Assembly (NCBI RefSeq): GCF_001629735.1
Contig: NZ_CP015224.1
Coordinates: 3,720,001 to 3,784,000, forward strand
Source of the DNA: Lysinibacillus sphaericus
GTDB lineage: Bacteria > Bacillota > Bacilli > Bacillales_A > Planococcaceae
Reading direction: 5' to 3'
Length of the DNA stretch: 64,000 bases
Shown: piece by piece, positions 35,039 to 44,224 of the stretch
How the letters are laid out: each line of letters begins with the position of its first letter
How positions within the stretch are numbered: the stretch's first letter is position 1
Made by a program: the position numbers and the translations under genes
The notes under the pieces: generated by a model
What the model saw: the letters and a program-made list of their open reading frames with translations, nothing else
Databases searched by the model: none
Told to the model about the DNA's origin: nothing

Positions 35039-35698
35039 ATGTTTCAAAATCTCCGCACCCTTACACTAACAAACGGTCGTATTAAAAATTTGGATGCTGA
35101 TTACGAGCAATTAAATATTCGAGGTGCTGTAGCAATTCAACAAGAGGTACGTCTAAAAAAAGTGTCTACTCATGGCCATAGCTCCTTTTATTTTCCTGTT
35201 ATCGTCCAATCATTTACTAGTACAGGATCTTGTACTTTAAAGGATTATTGCGAAATGGAAGCGCTCATGAATGCCGGAAACATAAAATTATGTAGTGGTT
35301 ATATTCAAAAGATTAGTAGCTCTGGAAAGCTGTCGGCTGAAGGGAAATTACAGTGCGAGAAGCTCGATGCTATTGGAATTGTAAAGGCTGCAGAAATAAC
35401 GGCTGAGCATTTTCACTTAAAATTGTCAGGGGAGAGTGAAATCGACCTGTTAACGGCTAAAAATATTTTGGTAGAAAAGGATAGGGTAACACTACTTTCA
35501 TTTTTGAAGAAAAAATTAAGTTGCCATACTATTAGCGGCAAACACTTGAAACTAGCTTATACAAAGGCAAAAATTGTGGAAGGTGAAGTTGTTATTGTAG
35601 GGGAACATTGCCATATTGAAACTCTATACTATTCAGATGACTACTCTGTTGCTTCTAACGCAAAGGTGCAACACATTATACGGAGGGAAAAAGAGTGA
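35039..35698 (+). CDS. Bactofilin-like polymer-forming protein
   Basis: The 219-residue protein is rich in short repeating beta strands with alternating small and charged residues (for example GAVAIQQEVRLKKVSTHGHS, SGYIQKISSSGKLSAEGKLQ). This is the pattern of a right-handed beta-helix as in bactofilins and the YhbE/YhbF proteins of B. subtilis. No signal peptide is present. The start is ATG 35039 with GAGGTGA six bases upstream; an in-frame codon three codons earlier overlaps that site. It is coupled to a small membrane protein by a four-base overlap, which might anchor it. The family call is by pattern and less certain than most here. Confidence 0.6.
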   Translation: MFQNLRTLTLTNGRIKNLDADYEQLNIRGAVAIQQEVRLKKVSTHGHSSFYFPVIVQSFTSTGSCTLKDYCEMEALMNAGNIKLCSGYIQKISSSGKLSAEGKLQCEKLDAIGIVKAAEITAEHFHLKLSGESEIDLLTAKNILVEKDRVTLLSFLKKKLSCHTISGKHLKLAYTKAKIVEGEVVIVGEHCHIETLYYSDDYSVASNAKVQHIIRREKE

Positions 35699-35976
35699 TA
35701 TTTCTAAAATGGCTACAAGCTTTTTTTTGTTCATTAGCACTGGTTGTATTATCGGTATTATACGCTGGCCTATTGTTAAGTGGCATTCTTTCCATACTAG
35801 CTGGCTTTTTAAGAACATTTGGATTTCATCAAATTAAGATGAGCATCTGGTATGGCGTAGAATTACCTGTTATAATCAGCATTCCTCTATCCTTGCTAGT
35901 AGCTATACTGCTGTTCTTTTGTGCAAAATATGTAAAACTTCCTATAACTTTTTGCTTCTCAAAGATTAAAAGTTAA
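35695..35976 (+). CDS. Small membrane protein (93 aa, two or three helices)
   Basis: The protein starts at GTG 35695, overlapping the stop of the bactofilin-like gene (GTGA), behind GGAGGG. It has two long hydrophobic segments (about 8-38 and 53-78) with an amphipathic stretch between them. I do not recognise the family. The coupling suggests it works with the preceding protein, perhaps tethering the polymer to the membrane. Confidence 0.7.
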   Translation: MIFLKWLQAFFCSLALVVLSVLYAGLLLSGILSILAGFLRTFGFHQIKMSIWYGVELPVIISIPLSLLVAILLFFCAKYVKLPITFCFSKIKS

Positions 35977-35980
35977 TACG

Positions 35981-36017
35981 AAAGAGCGTTAAAGGAACAG
36001 AACTTCAACGCTCTTCT
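35981..36017 (+). terminator. Terminator after the bactofilin-like operon
   Basis: AAGAGCGTT/AACGCTCTT stem (35982-35990 with 36007-36015) with a 16-nt loop. The T-tract is short, so efficiency is uncertain. Confidence 0.6.
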
Positions 36018-36085
36018 ACTAGCTTATTTTGCATGTCTTTACTACCTATCTGGAAGAGCGAACGCATGAAGTAAATTTTGCTATA

Positions 36086-37162
36086 TTATGAGAATTCTCC
36101 TTCAAGAAATTGAATCAGGTACATTTCTGGCCTAGCAAGGAATTCTGTAAAGCTACTTAAATCTGCATATACCTCATGCTCCAAATCGTAACACCCTACC
36201 TTTCCCTTTGGGTTCCAAACCAATTGCAAATCAGAGTACTGATCGATAGCGGCTGAAAGACGTAGCATTTTTTGACGGCCAATCTTCATCTCAATTGTAT
36301 CCGTTAGTTTGAAAAAATCGATGTACTGAATATCATAATTATTGACTGCAAGCTTAAGATGTAATTGATTGCCTGTCAGAAAATGAAGTAGCTCCTTCGG
36401 TAATTTATATTTTTTTAATGCATCTTTTTTATTTTCTACCTGATGAAACTCAGCAGGCTCTAGCTCTTTCAAATATTGAGCTAATTCTAAATTTTTTACA
36501 CTTACTGCAATGGTGTACGCTCTTTCTCCATCTTTCTCCTTCAATGATATATCTGCCCCCCGCTCGACCAAATACTTCACCATTGCTAGATGACCCATAC
36601 GTGTTGCAACCGTTAATGGTGTCGGCTCATACGGATAAACCATATCGGGCTTTTGATCATTAATATCGACTCCCTGATCAAGTAAATAGGTAACCATATT
36701 TTTGTCATAATTTGATACTGCCTGACGTAATACTGCCCCACCATGCTGCTTTATATCAAGCCCGAGTTCATGAATAAGTGGGATATTTTTCTTATTGCCA
36801 TAGTAGGCTTGCGAGTAGGCACCAGAACCCACACGATTATGTCCATTCAATTTTGCCCCATGTGCAACAATATAGCGAATTATATTTTCTTTACAATATC
36901 GAACAGCTCTTAAGAAAGAAGGATTTTGATCAACATTCAAATTAACATGATAGTCGATTAATAGCTTTACAACATCCAACTTTTCAGCAATCAGTGCTAG
37001 ATCTAAAGGACTTAACGATATGTGTTTACTTAAAATAATCTCTTCTTCAATATCCCAGCCATTGACTTTTGCAGCCTGTAATGCAGCTATATTACTAGAA
37101 TAGATATGCATCGCAATTTCCGGCATTGCCGGAAATGTTCCGATATCTTTTAATTTAATCAT
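36086..37162 (-). CDS. Ankyrin repeat protein
   Basis: The 358-residue protein begins at ATG 37162 (MIKLKDIGTFPAMPE) behind AAGGGAG. The central part (about 45-215) contains ankyrin repeats, seen in LSPLDLALIAEKLDVVKLLI, NKKNIPLIHELGLDIKQHGG and TPLTVATRMGHLAMVKYLVERGADI (the longest fragments trimmed in sense). The last 130 residues form an unrelated, probably beta-rich domain with hydrophobic and charged alternation. No signal peptide or toxin motif is visible. Ankyrin proteins of this kind mediate protein contacts; partner unknown. Confidence 0.78.
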   Translation of the reverse strand: MIKLKDIGTFPAMPEIAMHIYSSNIAALQAAKVNGWDIEEEIILSKHISLSPLDLALIAEKLDVVKLLIDYHVNLNVDQNPSFLRAVRYCKENIIRYIVAHGAKLNGHNRVGSGAYSQAYYGNKKNIPLIHELGLDIKQHGGAVLRQAVSNYDKNMVTYLLDQGVDINDQKPDMVYPYEPTPLTVATRMGHLAMVKYLVERGADISLKEKDGERAYTIAVSVKNLELAQYLKELEPAEFHQVENKKDALKKYKLPKELLHFLTGNQLHLKLAVNNYDIQYIDFFKLTDTIEMKIGRQKMLRLSAAIDQYSDLQLVWNPKGKVGCYDLEHEVYADLSSFTEFLARPEMYLIQFLEGEFS

Positions 37163-37327
37163 CCCACTTAGCTCCCTTCCTACGTTTATAAAAAAGTATA
37201 GAAAATAACACCCTATTAAACAACGGGGCATAATGCTTACAGTTTAATGCCATTCAATGAGCGTGGAAAAAGATTTATATTAAAAAGGGAAACTATTTAT
37301 CAAAAATTTCCCAGGAAAAGATGACCA

Positions 37328-37362
37328 CAAAAAAGCTCCTAATCGCTAAGGATTAAGAGCTC
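37328..37362 (-). terminator. mqo terminator
   Basis: On the minus strand AGCTCTTAATCC-TTAGC-GATTAGGAGCT is followed by TTTTTT, just beyond the mqo stop. Confidence 0.85.
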
Positions 37363-37386
37363 TTTAAACATCTATATAATTGATCT

Positions 37387-38868
37387 TTACTTCAAACGAA
37401 GTGCTTCATCTGTTGTTGCATTAATTTCTTTTAGAAGCTCTGGGTTTTCTGCTAATGATAATCCGTAAGAAGGAATCATTTCTTTAATCTTTGCTTCCCA
37501 CTCTTTAATATGTTGAGGGAAACATTTATTAATAACTTCTAGCATTACATGTACAGCTGTAGAAGCACCTGGTGAAGCTCCTAGTAAAGCAGCAATTGAT
37601 CCATCGGCTGCACTTACAACCTCTGTACCAAATTGAAGCGTTCCTTTACCGCCTGCTTCTGTATCTTTAATAACTTGTACACGTTGACCAGCTACGATAA
37701 TATCCCAATCATCACTCTTCGCATTTGGAATGAATTCACGTAATTCTTCCATACGTTGCTCTTTTGAAAGCATAAGCTGTTGGATTAGATATTTTGTTAA
37801 TCCCATTTCTTTAACGCCTGCCGCTAATAAAGTTGTGATATTATGCGGTTTTACAGAGGCAAATAAATCCATATTTGAACCTGTTTTTAAGAATTTCGGT
37901 GAGAAACCTGCAAAAGGTCCAAATAGTAACGACTTCTTATTATCAATATAACGTGTATCAAGATGCGGAACTGACATTGGTGGGGCACCCACTTTTGCTT
38001 TTCCGTACACTTTTGCATGGTGCTGTTCAGCCACTTCTGGGTTATTACATGCTAAGAATAATCCACTAATCGGGAATCCACCAATATGTTTCCCTTCAGG
38101 AATACCTGATTTTTGTAGTAATTCTAGGCTACCTCCACCAGCTCCAAGGAAGACAAATTTTGCTGAATGATATTCCATTTTACAGCCGTCTAAATCATGC
38201 ACTCGTACTTCCCATGAACCATCACTAGCTTGTTTTAAACTTTCAACACTATGATTGTAGTTAACATCCACGTCTTTTGCTTTTAAGTGGTCAATTAACA
38301 TGCGTGTTAAAGCACCAAAGTTAACATCTGTACCAGTGTCAATTTTTGTTGCAGCAATGTCTTCACCAGCTGGACGATTTTCCATAATAAGTGGAATCCA
38401 TTTTTTTAGTGTTTCAGGGTCATTTGAAAATTCCATTCCTTCAAATAAAGGATTTTGAATCATTGTCTCATGACGTTTTTTTAGAAACTCAACATTTTCT
38501 TTCCCTTGCACTAAGCTCATATGTGGTAAAGGCATAATGAAGTCTTGTGGATTATTGATCAGCTTATTGTTTACAAGATACGACCAAAATTGTCTTGAAA
38601 CCTGGAACTGTTCATTAACATTAATCGCTTTTTTGATATCGATTGATCCGTCTTTTTTCTCTGAAGTGTAGTTCAGCTCACATAGTGCAGCATGTCCAGT
38701 TCCCGCATTGTTCAATTCGTGAGAACTTTCTTCGCCTGCTTTCTCAAGCTTCTCAAACACTGTAATTTTCCAATCTGGTGCTAATTCTTTGAGGATTGTT
38801 CCCAAAGTTGCACTCATGATTCCGGCACCAATTAAGATAACATCTGATTTTATTTGTCTGTTACTCAT
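37387..38868 (-). CDS. mqo: Malate:quinone oxidoreductase
   Basis: The 493-residue FAD enzyme oxidises malate to oxaloacetate at the membrane and passes electrons to quinone, replacing or supplementing malate dehydrogenase in the citric acid cycle. The N-terminal dinucleotide-binding motif is [20 protein letters not shown] (residues about 10-29). [19 protein letters not shown] and [19 protein letters not shown] are diagnostic of Mqo. Length and C-terminus ([16 protein letters not shown]) agree with full-length enzymes. The ribosome site AGGAAGG is good. It is monocistronic. Confidence 0.95.
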   Translation of the reverse strand: MSNRQIKSDVILIGAGIMSATLGTILKELAPDWKITVFEKLEKAGEESSHELNNAGTGHAALCELNYTSEKKDGSIDIKKAINVNEQFQVSRQFWSYLVNNKLINNPQDFIMPLPHMSLVQGKENVEFLKKRHETMIQNPLFEGMEFSNDPETLKKWIPLIMENRPAGEDIAATKIDTGTDVNFGALTRMLIDHLKAKDVDVNYNHSVESLKQASDGSWEVRVHDLDGCKMEYHSAKFVFLGAGGGSLELLQKSGIPEGKHIGGFPISGLFLACNNPEVAEQHHAKVYGKAKVGAPPMSVPHLDTRYIDNKKSLLFGPFAGFSPKFLKTGSNMDLFASVKPHNITTLLAAGVKEMGLTKYLIQQLMLSKEQRMEELREFIPNAKSDDWDIIVAGQRVQVIKDTEAGGKGTLQFGTEVVSAADGSIAALLGASPGASTAVHVMLEVINKCFPQHIKEWEAKIKEMIPSYGLSLAENPELLKEINATTDEALRLK

Positions 38869-39246
38869 TTTTACCTTCCTTATATGTTAAGATTTGCAGA
38901 AAGGATGTAAGCACTCCTGCTTTAGAAGTACTGTAAGCCATGGAGCAACCCTCGGAGCACACCATTTCTGTATCAATTATTACCTTATTGCAGTTTATCA
39001 CAATTAGTTCAAGAATAAAATATCAACTATTTATATGAGAGTTATCAGCTTTTTTCGAGCCTTTATCATCATAATTCAAGCAAAAAACTCACTTTTTATT
39101 AGACACAAAACTAGGATATTTTAAGTTTTATGGAATAACGGGCCTAAAAATGGTTGACATTTTCATAAAAAATATATTCTATTTTATTATTATATTTATA
39201 TAGTAACATAAAAACTGACACGCGTCTCATATCAGAATGAGGCAGA
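38869..39246. other. Intergenic region upstream of mqo
   Basis: This 378-bp stretch contains the mqo ribosome site and, about 20-75 bp upstream, a G/C-richer patch with a small inverted repeat AAGCA-CTCC-TGCTT (about 38910-38923) and two GGAGCA copies. The remainder is strongly A/T-rich. A plus-strand TTGACA at about 39154 lacks a following gene in that direction. No convincing mqo promoter or known riboswitch could be identified by eye. Confidence 0.5.
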
Positions 39247-40062
39247 TTAACCTTCTATTGGGCTTTTTACATGCCAGCCATCTATACAAAAACCACCCAT
39301 TTGTTGTAACACATAACTAACCAATGCCTCCAATGATTTCAACATCTGTTCAGCATTGTTCTCTTTCAGGGCATGCAGAAACATTTGTTTAAAGCGCTCA
39401 TCAGGAAAGGCTGACTTCATATACTTTTGCAGATAGATAGGATCTACAAGATAGGAATGAATTTGATGAATAGGAATTGTATCGATTTGTAAAAACTGAC
39501 TATACTCCATAAACAAAAAAGCTAATGCATTATGATAAACAAAGATAAAGTCTCCTTTCTCTTGCTCGTAACAATCTTTTACATTATCCAAAGCATCCCA
39601 TAATCCATATTTTTGTATTTCTTGAACTGTTTTATCAATTGCTTCATAATTTTTCTCTAGCCATGCATCTGCCTCTAATTTCAATTCATTTATTATTCCA
39701 GTATAATCAAATAAAATTTGCCCTGTTTGAAATTGTACCATCGACATTGTCCTATGTTTTTTAAAATCATCTTGGAAATAGCGCCGAATTTGACCTGGTG
39801 GATTAGCAAAGTATTCGATCAGAAAGCCATCAATTATTTGATTACCCCTTTCTCGCCATGTCACATCATTCGATAAAATAATATGCACATCTATATCAGA
39901 CCGTTCGGAAGGATTTCCTGTAACATAACTCCCACAAACTAACGCACCTACAACTTCATCTCTGCTCTGCCAATCGTTTAAAAAAAGTTCTAGTGCTTTT
40001 CTCCAATTTTTCAAGAACATCCACTTCCCATCTTTATTATGCATTTGTTTGTCGTATTCCAT
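39247..40062 (-). CDS. Nucleotidyltransferase domain protein (ANT-like)
   Basis: The 271-residue protein has a Pol-beta-type nucleotidyltransferase motif GSYVTGNPSERSDIDVHI near residues 45-62, with the two metal-binding aspartates in DIDVH. A third acidic position is in IEYFANP. The C-terminal part (about 140-265) is helical. This arrangement resembles aminoglycoside nucleotidyltransferases and many housekeeping proteins of unknown substrate, so resistance should not be assumed. Upstream ATG, TTG and an internal ATG (40020) all lack a good ribosome site; I chose the ATG at 40062 and the start remains uncertain. Confidence 0.72.
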   Translation of the reverse strand: MEYDKQMHNKDGKWMFLKNWRKALELFLNDWQSRDEVVGALVCGSYVTGNPSERSDIDVHIILSNDVTWRERGNQIIDGFLIEYFANPPGQIRRYFQDDFKKHRTMSMVQFQTGQILFDYTGIINELKLEADAWLEKNYEAIDKTVQEIQKYGLWDALDNVKDCYEQEKGDFIFVYHNALAFLFMEYSQFLQIDTIPIHQIHSYLVDPIYLQKYMKSAFPDERFKQMFLHALKENNAEQMLKSLEALVSYVLQQMGGFCIDGWHVKSPIEG

Positions 40063-40141
40063 TAACAAAAACAGATAACCTAGGATTTTTAATAATTGCT
40101 TAGACCTCCTTCAAATAGTGGGTAGAATAAAGAAGGAAAAC

Positions 40142-40178
40142 GAAAAATCCTTCGAGAGTGAACTTCTGGAAGGATTTT
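40142..40178 (-). terminator. Terminator of the 49-residue protein gene
   Basis: AAAATCCTTC/GAAGGATTTT 10-bp stem, followed on the minus strand by TTTTT. Confidence 0.8.
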
Positions 40179-40195
40179 GATATGGTCTTTAGCTA

Positions 40196-40345
40196 TTAAA
40201 ATAAATCAGATAAAAAACTTTGCATAGATGGTGGCAATAGTTGATAGAATAATCCCTCATATTTGATATCGAATATACCCGCAATGATAATGACAACCAC
40301 TACTACTAATAAAAAGGCCTTCTTATTTTTAGAAATCCACTTCAA
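40196..40345 (-). CDS. Small single-pass membrane protein (49 aa)
   Basis: Translation probably starts at TTG 40345, because GAGGAG lies nine bases upstream. The longer frame from ATG 40378 has that ribosome site inside it. The product starts KWISKNKKAF, has one valine/isoleucine-rich helix (about residues 10-28) and a short extracytoplasmic tail with LLPPSMQSFL. I do not recognise it. A clear terminator directly after the stop supports a real gene. Confidence 0.65.
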   Translation of the reverse strand: MKWISKNKKAFLLVVVVVIIIAGIFDIKYEGLFYQLLPPSMQSFLSDLF

Positions 40346-40491
40346 TAGATTCCACTCCTCTAACTTTATAGTAAACATGTTAAGTATAGATGAGGATCAT
40401 GCAAAATAGTAATACCTATTTATGAGTCTGTCACCTCAACCTACAATGCTACATAAATTAAATAAAGGAACAAGAATGATTTTAGAAGAGA

Positions 40492-40989
40492 ATGGCTATG
40501 GTAAATTTTAAATCGTTTCGTGGTATCATCACACAAATTAGTGATTTTCCAGTGGGGCAAAATGGGGACAGAGATGGTTGTTATAAAATGATGAGTGTCG
40601 AAGATGGTGTAGGCGGAGTCGTCAACTTTGTCATTTCTCCTTCTACTTATTTTGTGAATCAAGAAGTTGTTACAGCAGGTGAATGGATCACTGGATATTA
40701 TGATGGGGATGCACCTGTACCTATGATTTATCCACCGCAATATCGTGCATTAATTGTAGTAAAAGAAAGTAACCTTCAACATGTAAAGGTAGATTTTTTT
40801 AATCAACAATTGGTGAGCAGCGATGGGCAATTACAATTAAACCTTACTCCTTCAAGCGTTATATCACTTAAAAATGGGCAACCGTTTACAAAAAGTCCTG
40901 CTAATCGAAACCTAATTGTTATTTATGGTCCTACTACTAGAAGTATACCTGCCCAAACTACTCCATACGAGATTGTCGTTTGGTGTTAA
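40492..40989 (+). CDS. Hypothetical protein (165 aa)
   Basis: I do not recognise this protein. It has no signal peptide or membrane helix. It is predicted to be beta-rich, with a distinctive start MVNFKSFRGIITQISDF, an acidic turn NGDRDGCYKM and a middle segment GEWITGYYDGDAPVPMIYPP. Two in-frame ATGs (40492 and 40498) are possible starts behind AGAAGAG. A strong terminator follows. The small strands and aromatic-glycine turns are like an OB-fold protein, but this is only a guess. Confidence 0.65.
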   Translation: MAMVNFKSFRGIITQISDFPVGQNGDRDGCYKMMSVEDGVGGVVNFVISPSTYFVNQEVVTAGEWITGYYDGDAPVPMIYPPQYRALIVVKESNLQHVKVDFFNQQLVSSDGQLQLNLTPSSVISLKNGQPFTKSPANRNLIVIYGPTTRSIPAQTTPYEIVVWC

Positions 40990-40999
40990 GAAAAAGTTT

Positions 41000-41038
41000 G
41001 ACGGCCTAAGTCCATTCACTTGGACTTAAGCCGTTTTT
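41000..41038. terminator. Terminator between convergent hypothetical genes
   Basis: ACGGCCTAAGTCCA pairs with TGGACTTAAGCCGT (one mismatch) and is followed by TTTTT on the plus strand. Confidence 0.85.
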
Positions 41039-41043
41039 GGTTG

Positions 41044-41322
41044 TTACTGACCCGACATATTTTCTTTCATTTCATGTAGCTGCTGCTTGATCTGCTCTAG
41101 ATAATCTTTATTTTGCTGCACTATATCCAAATGTTCACCATATTGCTCTGCATTAAGACGCGCATTTTCTGCATGTTTGATTTGGTCAAATGCATGCTCG
41201 ATAGCCATTTCCTCAGGATGTGATTTTGCATGCTTTAACATACGATCTGCCTTTTGCACCGAGTTACTAAATAATGTACTTGGATGATCTTGTTTCCAAC
41301 TTGTGTCTGAGTGTTTTGCCAA
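41044..41322 (-). CDS. Hypothetical helical protein (92 aa)
   Basis: I place the start at TTG 41322, behind AGGAAGGG; the ATG at 41355 has no ribosome site and the site falls inside that longer frame. The product is hydrophilic and helical, with a histidine/glutamate-rich centre (HAKSHPEEMAIEHAFDQIKHAE) and a Gln-rich tail. Small proteins of this composition are frequent among sporulation-associated genes, and a SASP-like gene lies next upstream on the same strand, but I do not recognise a family. Confidence 0.6.
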   Translation of the reverse strand: MAKHSDTSWKQDHPSTLFSNSVQKADRMLKHAKSHPEEMAIEHAFDQIKHAENARLNAEQYGEHLDIVQQNKDYLEQIKQQLHEMKENMSGQ

Positions 41323-41498
41323 TCTATTCTCTTCCCTTCCTAAAAAAGTTTTCATTGCTCAACTGTAGTATTATGAAATGTTTAGAAAATATGTATGGAA
41401 AGTATATTAAAAAACACAATATTTCCCAGGCTATAAGTGAAGAACTAAGGAACCTACCCTAGTTCTTCTCATTGTGTTGAATAGTTGTCAAATATAAA

Positions 41499-41708
41499 CT
41501 AGTGCCATGCAGTACGCTCACTGACTGGTTGTTTGATACCTGTTTTCCCTTTAGTTTCAGCAAAATTATTAACCTGAGCTGAAGATGTATCAAGTTCAAA
41601 TTCCGAACCAAACTCTTCCTGGAGCATTTGTCGAGGTTGGTTTGTTATGCTTGCACTTCTCGTTTCTTTTACTTTTGCATTTTTACGATTTGTATTCATA
41701 TTTGACAT
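41499..41708 (-). CDS. Probable gamma-type small acid-soluble spore protein
   Basis: The 69-residue protein starts at ATG 41708 with GGAGG six bases upstream; the ATG at 41714 overlaps that site. It is rich in Asn, Gln, Ser and Thr with no Trp except near the end. It contains EEFGSEFELDTSSAQVNNF, resembling the GTEFASETNxQQV repeat of gamma-type (SspE) spore proteins, although only one repeat is present. Gamma SASPs are amino acid reserves degraded at germination. The assignment rests on this one motif and composition. Confidence 0.55.
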   Translation of the reverse strand: MSNMNTNRKNAKVKETRSASITNQPRQMLQEEFGSEFELDTSSAQVNNFAETKGKTGIKQPVSERTAWH

Positions 41709-41873
41709 AACCATCCTCCACTAATTATTTGAAAAGCTTTAAAACATATATGTGTTTTAAGAACTTCTCACTGTAAAGTTTGTCCATGTTAAAAGAAAGC
41801 ATGTGCCATAAATACAAAGTATTATTGTAGAAGCTCTTTCCTCGATGTCTCATTGTTATTCCTTTTATGTTGC

Positions 41874-41903
41874 TTGCAATCTTATTTTCTTTCTGATTAT
41901 AAT
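41874..41903 (+). promoter_or_regulatory. gnt operon promoter
   Basis: TTGCAA (41874-41879), 18 bp and TATAAT (41898-41903) form a sigma-A-type promoter. The GntR operator overlaps the last bases of the -10 and the start point. Confidence 0.75.
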
Positions 41904-41919
41904 ACTTGTATACAAGTAT
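41902..41919 (+). promoter_or_regulatory. GntR operator
   Basis: ATACTTGTATACAAGTAT is a perfect 18-bp palindrome and, as I recall it, identical to the B. subtilis gnt operator bound by GntR in the absence of gluconate. Its position over the start point of the predicted promoter fits repression. Confidence 0.9.
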
Positions 41920-41943
41920 ACTTATGATAAAAAAGGTGATAGT

Positions 41944-42675
41944 ATGAGCGAATCTAAGGATTATTTATATCCTCAAAAATGGCTTTCTAAGGCATCAACT
42001 GGCGACCGTGTAGCTTATGAGCTTAGAATGCGTATTATTTCAGGATTAATTGAAAGCGGTACCATTCTTTCAGAAAACAAATTAGCAGCCGATTTTGAAG
42101 TAAGTCGTTCACCCATTCGTGAAGCCTTAAGGACATTGGCATCTGAAAACATCATCAGACTTGAGAAAATGGGCGCTGTTGTCATTGGTTTGTCGGAGAA
42201 GGAAATAGAAGAAATATATGATGTTCGTTTGCTGATTGAGACATTTGTGTTTGAACGTCTTATCAAGATGGATACAACTAACCTAACACTGGAACTTAGC
42301 AAAACATTAGAAATGATGAAGGTTGCCATCAAATATAATGATGCAGATGAATTTTCTTATCAAGATGTTATGTTCCATGAAGCTATTATTCGCTCCATTG
42401 GACATTCCTATATCGCGATGATCTGGAATAATTTGAAACCAGTAATGGAAGGGTTAATACTATTATCCATGCGCATGCGCTTTATTGAAAAATACGATGA
42501 TTTCACTCGTATTGTGAAAAATCATGAGCTATATATAGATGCTATCCGAGCTAAAGATCGAAAGCTCATGATTAAGTCTTTACATGACAATTTTGACGAT
42601 GTTCAAGGGACTGTGGAAGACCTATGGAGGTCACAGCAAATGCTATCAAAAGGGGTTGAGTCACACGATGACTAA
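41944..42675 (+). CDS. gntR: Gluconate operon transcriptional repressor
   Basis: The 243-residue protein, as long as B. subtilis GntR, starts at ATG 41944 after AAAGGTGAT. The N-terminal winged helix (about 20-85) contains SENKLAADFEVSRSPIREAL, and the C-terminal helical effector domain (about 95-225) is of the FadR/FCD type, with FHEAIIRSIGHSYI holding metal-ligand-like histidines. It represses the gnt operon until gluconate binds. Its end overlaps gntK by eight bases. Confidence 0.93.
   Translation: MSESKDYLYPQKWLSKASTGDRVAYELRMRIISGLIESGTILSENKLAADFEVSRSPIREALRTLASENIIRLEKMGAVVIGLSEKEIEEIYDVRLLIETFVFERLIKMDTTNLTLELSKTLEMMKVAIKYNDADEFSYQDVMFHEAIIRSIGHSYIAMIWNNLKPVMEGLILLSMRMRFIEKYDDFTRIVKNHELYIDAIRAKDRKLMIKSLHDNFDDVQGTVEDLWRSQQMLSKGVESHDD
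42051..42064 (+). promoter_or_regulatory. Catabolite-response element (cre) inside gntR
   Basis: TGAAAGCGGTACCA matches the cre consensus TGWAANCGNTNWCA except at one position. It lies inside gntR about 140 bp after the predicted start point, as the internal gnt cre does in B. subtilis. CcpA with HPr-Ser-P would block transcription when better sugars are present. Confidence 0.8.
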
Positions 42676-44209
42676 CTATATGTTAGGTGTGGATATAGGG
42701 ACTACTAGCACAAAAGCTGTATTATTCAGCGAGCAAGGTGAAGTAATTCAACAAGAAAATATCGGGTATCCACTATATACACCTGATATTTCTACAGCGG
42801 AGCAAAATCCAGAAGAGATTTATCAGGCTGTACTACAAGCAATGTCAAATATTATGAAGGTCCATTCGGGCAAACCATTATTATTTGTATCCTTTAGTAG
42901 TGCCATGCATAGTGTAATCGCTATAGACGAAAATGACCAACCGTTAACTCCTGTCATTACTTGGGCGGATAATCGTAGTGAGGCGTGGGCACATAAAATT
43001 AAGAATGAATGGAATGGACATGAAATTTATAAAAGAACGGGGACCCCTATCCATCCAATGTCCCCACTAAGTAAAATTACATGGCTTGTAAAGGAACACC
43101 CTGAACTAGCTAGTAAAACAAAAAAATATATTGGCATTAAAGAATATATTTTTAAAAAGTTCTTCAACGAATATGTCGTAGATTATTCATTAGCCTCCTC
43201 TATGGGAATGATGAATCTTCACACTTTAGATTGGGATGAAGAAGCTTTATCAGTAGCTGGAATTACAAGTGCACAATTATCAACGCTCGTACCAACAACT
43301 AAATATTTCACTAACTGTAATCCAATTTTAGCTGAGCACATTGGCATTGAGCCACAAACACCTTTTGTAATTGGTGCAAGTGATGGTGTACTTTCAAATT
43401 TAGGAGTTAACGCCATTAGAGAAGGCGAAATTGCCGTTACAATTGGGACAAGTGGTGCCATTCGTACGATTATTAGTAAACCCAAAACGGATGTCAAAGG
43501 AAGAATTTTTTGTTATGCCTTAACAGAAAACCATTGGGTTATTGGGGGCCCCGTAAACAACGGTGGCATGGTTCTTCGTTGGATTCGTGATGAGTTTGCC
43601 TCTTCTGAGATTGAAACGGCTAAAAGATTAGGCATTGATCCGTACGACGTGTTAACGAAAATTGCTGAACGTGTAAGACCCGGTGCTGATGGACTACTGT
43701 TCCATCCCTACTTATCAGGTGAGCGCGCTCCTCTATGGAATCCAGATGTACGTGGTTCATTTTTTGGTTTAACCATGTCACATAAAAAGGAGCATATGAT
43801 ACGTGCTGCTCTTGAAGGGGTTATCTACAATTTATATACCGTGTACTTAGCATTACTTGAATGTATGGAAAGCCCCGTTACACGCATTCAAGCAACAGGT
43901 GGTTTTTCACGATCAGAGATTTGGCGACAAATGATGGCTGATATTTTTGAATCAGAGGTAGTAGTACCTGAAAGCTATGAAAGTTCCTGCCTTGGTGCAT
44001 GTATTTTAGGCTTATATGCAATTGGCAAAATTGATTCCTTTGAAGTGGTAGCTGATATGATTGGTGACACTTATAAACATACACCTTTAGAAGAGGCAGC
44101 AAAAGAATATAGACAGCTACTTCCTATTTTCATACGTTTATCAAGGGTATTAGCAGACGATTATGCGTCTATTTCTCAATACCAAAGGAGCTTAATAAAG
44201 CCTGACTAA
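42668..44209 (+). CDS. gntK: Gluconokinase
   Basis: The 513-residue FGGY-family sugar kinase phosphorylates gluconate to 6-phosphogluconate. The start is ATG 42668 (MTNYMLGVDIGTTSTKAVLF), overlapping the gntR stop by eight bases, with AAGGGG upstream. It shows the N-terminal phosphate-binding motif GVDIGTTSTK, the FGGY signature region GADGLLFHPYLSGERAPLWN near residue 340, and the adenosine motif ATGGFSRSEIWRQMMADIF near 405. Length equals B. subtilis GntK as I recall it. Confidence 0.93.
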   Translation: MTNYMLGVDIGTTSTKAVLFSEQGEVIQQENIGYPLYTPDISTAEQNPEEIYQAVLQAMSNIMKVHSGKPLLFVSFSSAMHSVIAIDENDQPLTPVITWADNRSEAWAHKIKNEWNGHEIYKRTGTPIHPMSPLSKITWLVKEHPELASKTKKYIGIKEYIFKKFFNEYVVDYSLASSMGMMNLHTLDWDEEALSVAGITSAQLSTLVPTTKYFTNCNPILAEHIGIEPQTPFVIGASDGVLSNLGVNAIREGEIAVTIGTSGAIRTIISKPKTDVKGRIFCYALTENHWVIGGPVNNGGMVLRWIRDEFASSEIETAKRLGIDPYDVLTKIAERVRPGADGLLFHPYLSGERAPLWNPDVRGSFFGLTMSHKKEHMIRAALEGVIYNLYTVYLALLECMESPVTRIQATGGFSRSEIWRQMMADIFESEVVVPESYESSCLGACILGLYAIGKIDSFEVVADMIGDTYKHTPLEEAAKEYRQLLPIFIRLSRVLADDYASISQYQRSLIKPD

Positions 44210-44224
44210 AAAGGAGGAAAATAT

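Noticed and set aside
39247..40062. Aminoglycoside resistance gene
   Set aside because: Only the general nucleotidyltransferase motif is present; many such proteins have other substrates and there is no mobile-element context.
41439..41468. Inverted repeat GAAGAACTA/TAGTTCTTC as terminator of the spore protein gene
   Set aside because: No T-tract follows on either strand, so it was not listed as a feature.
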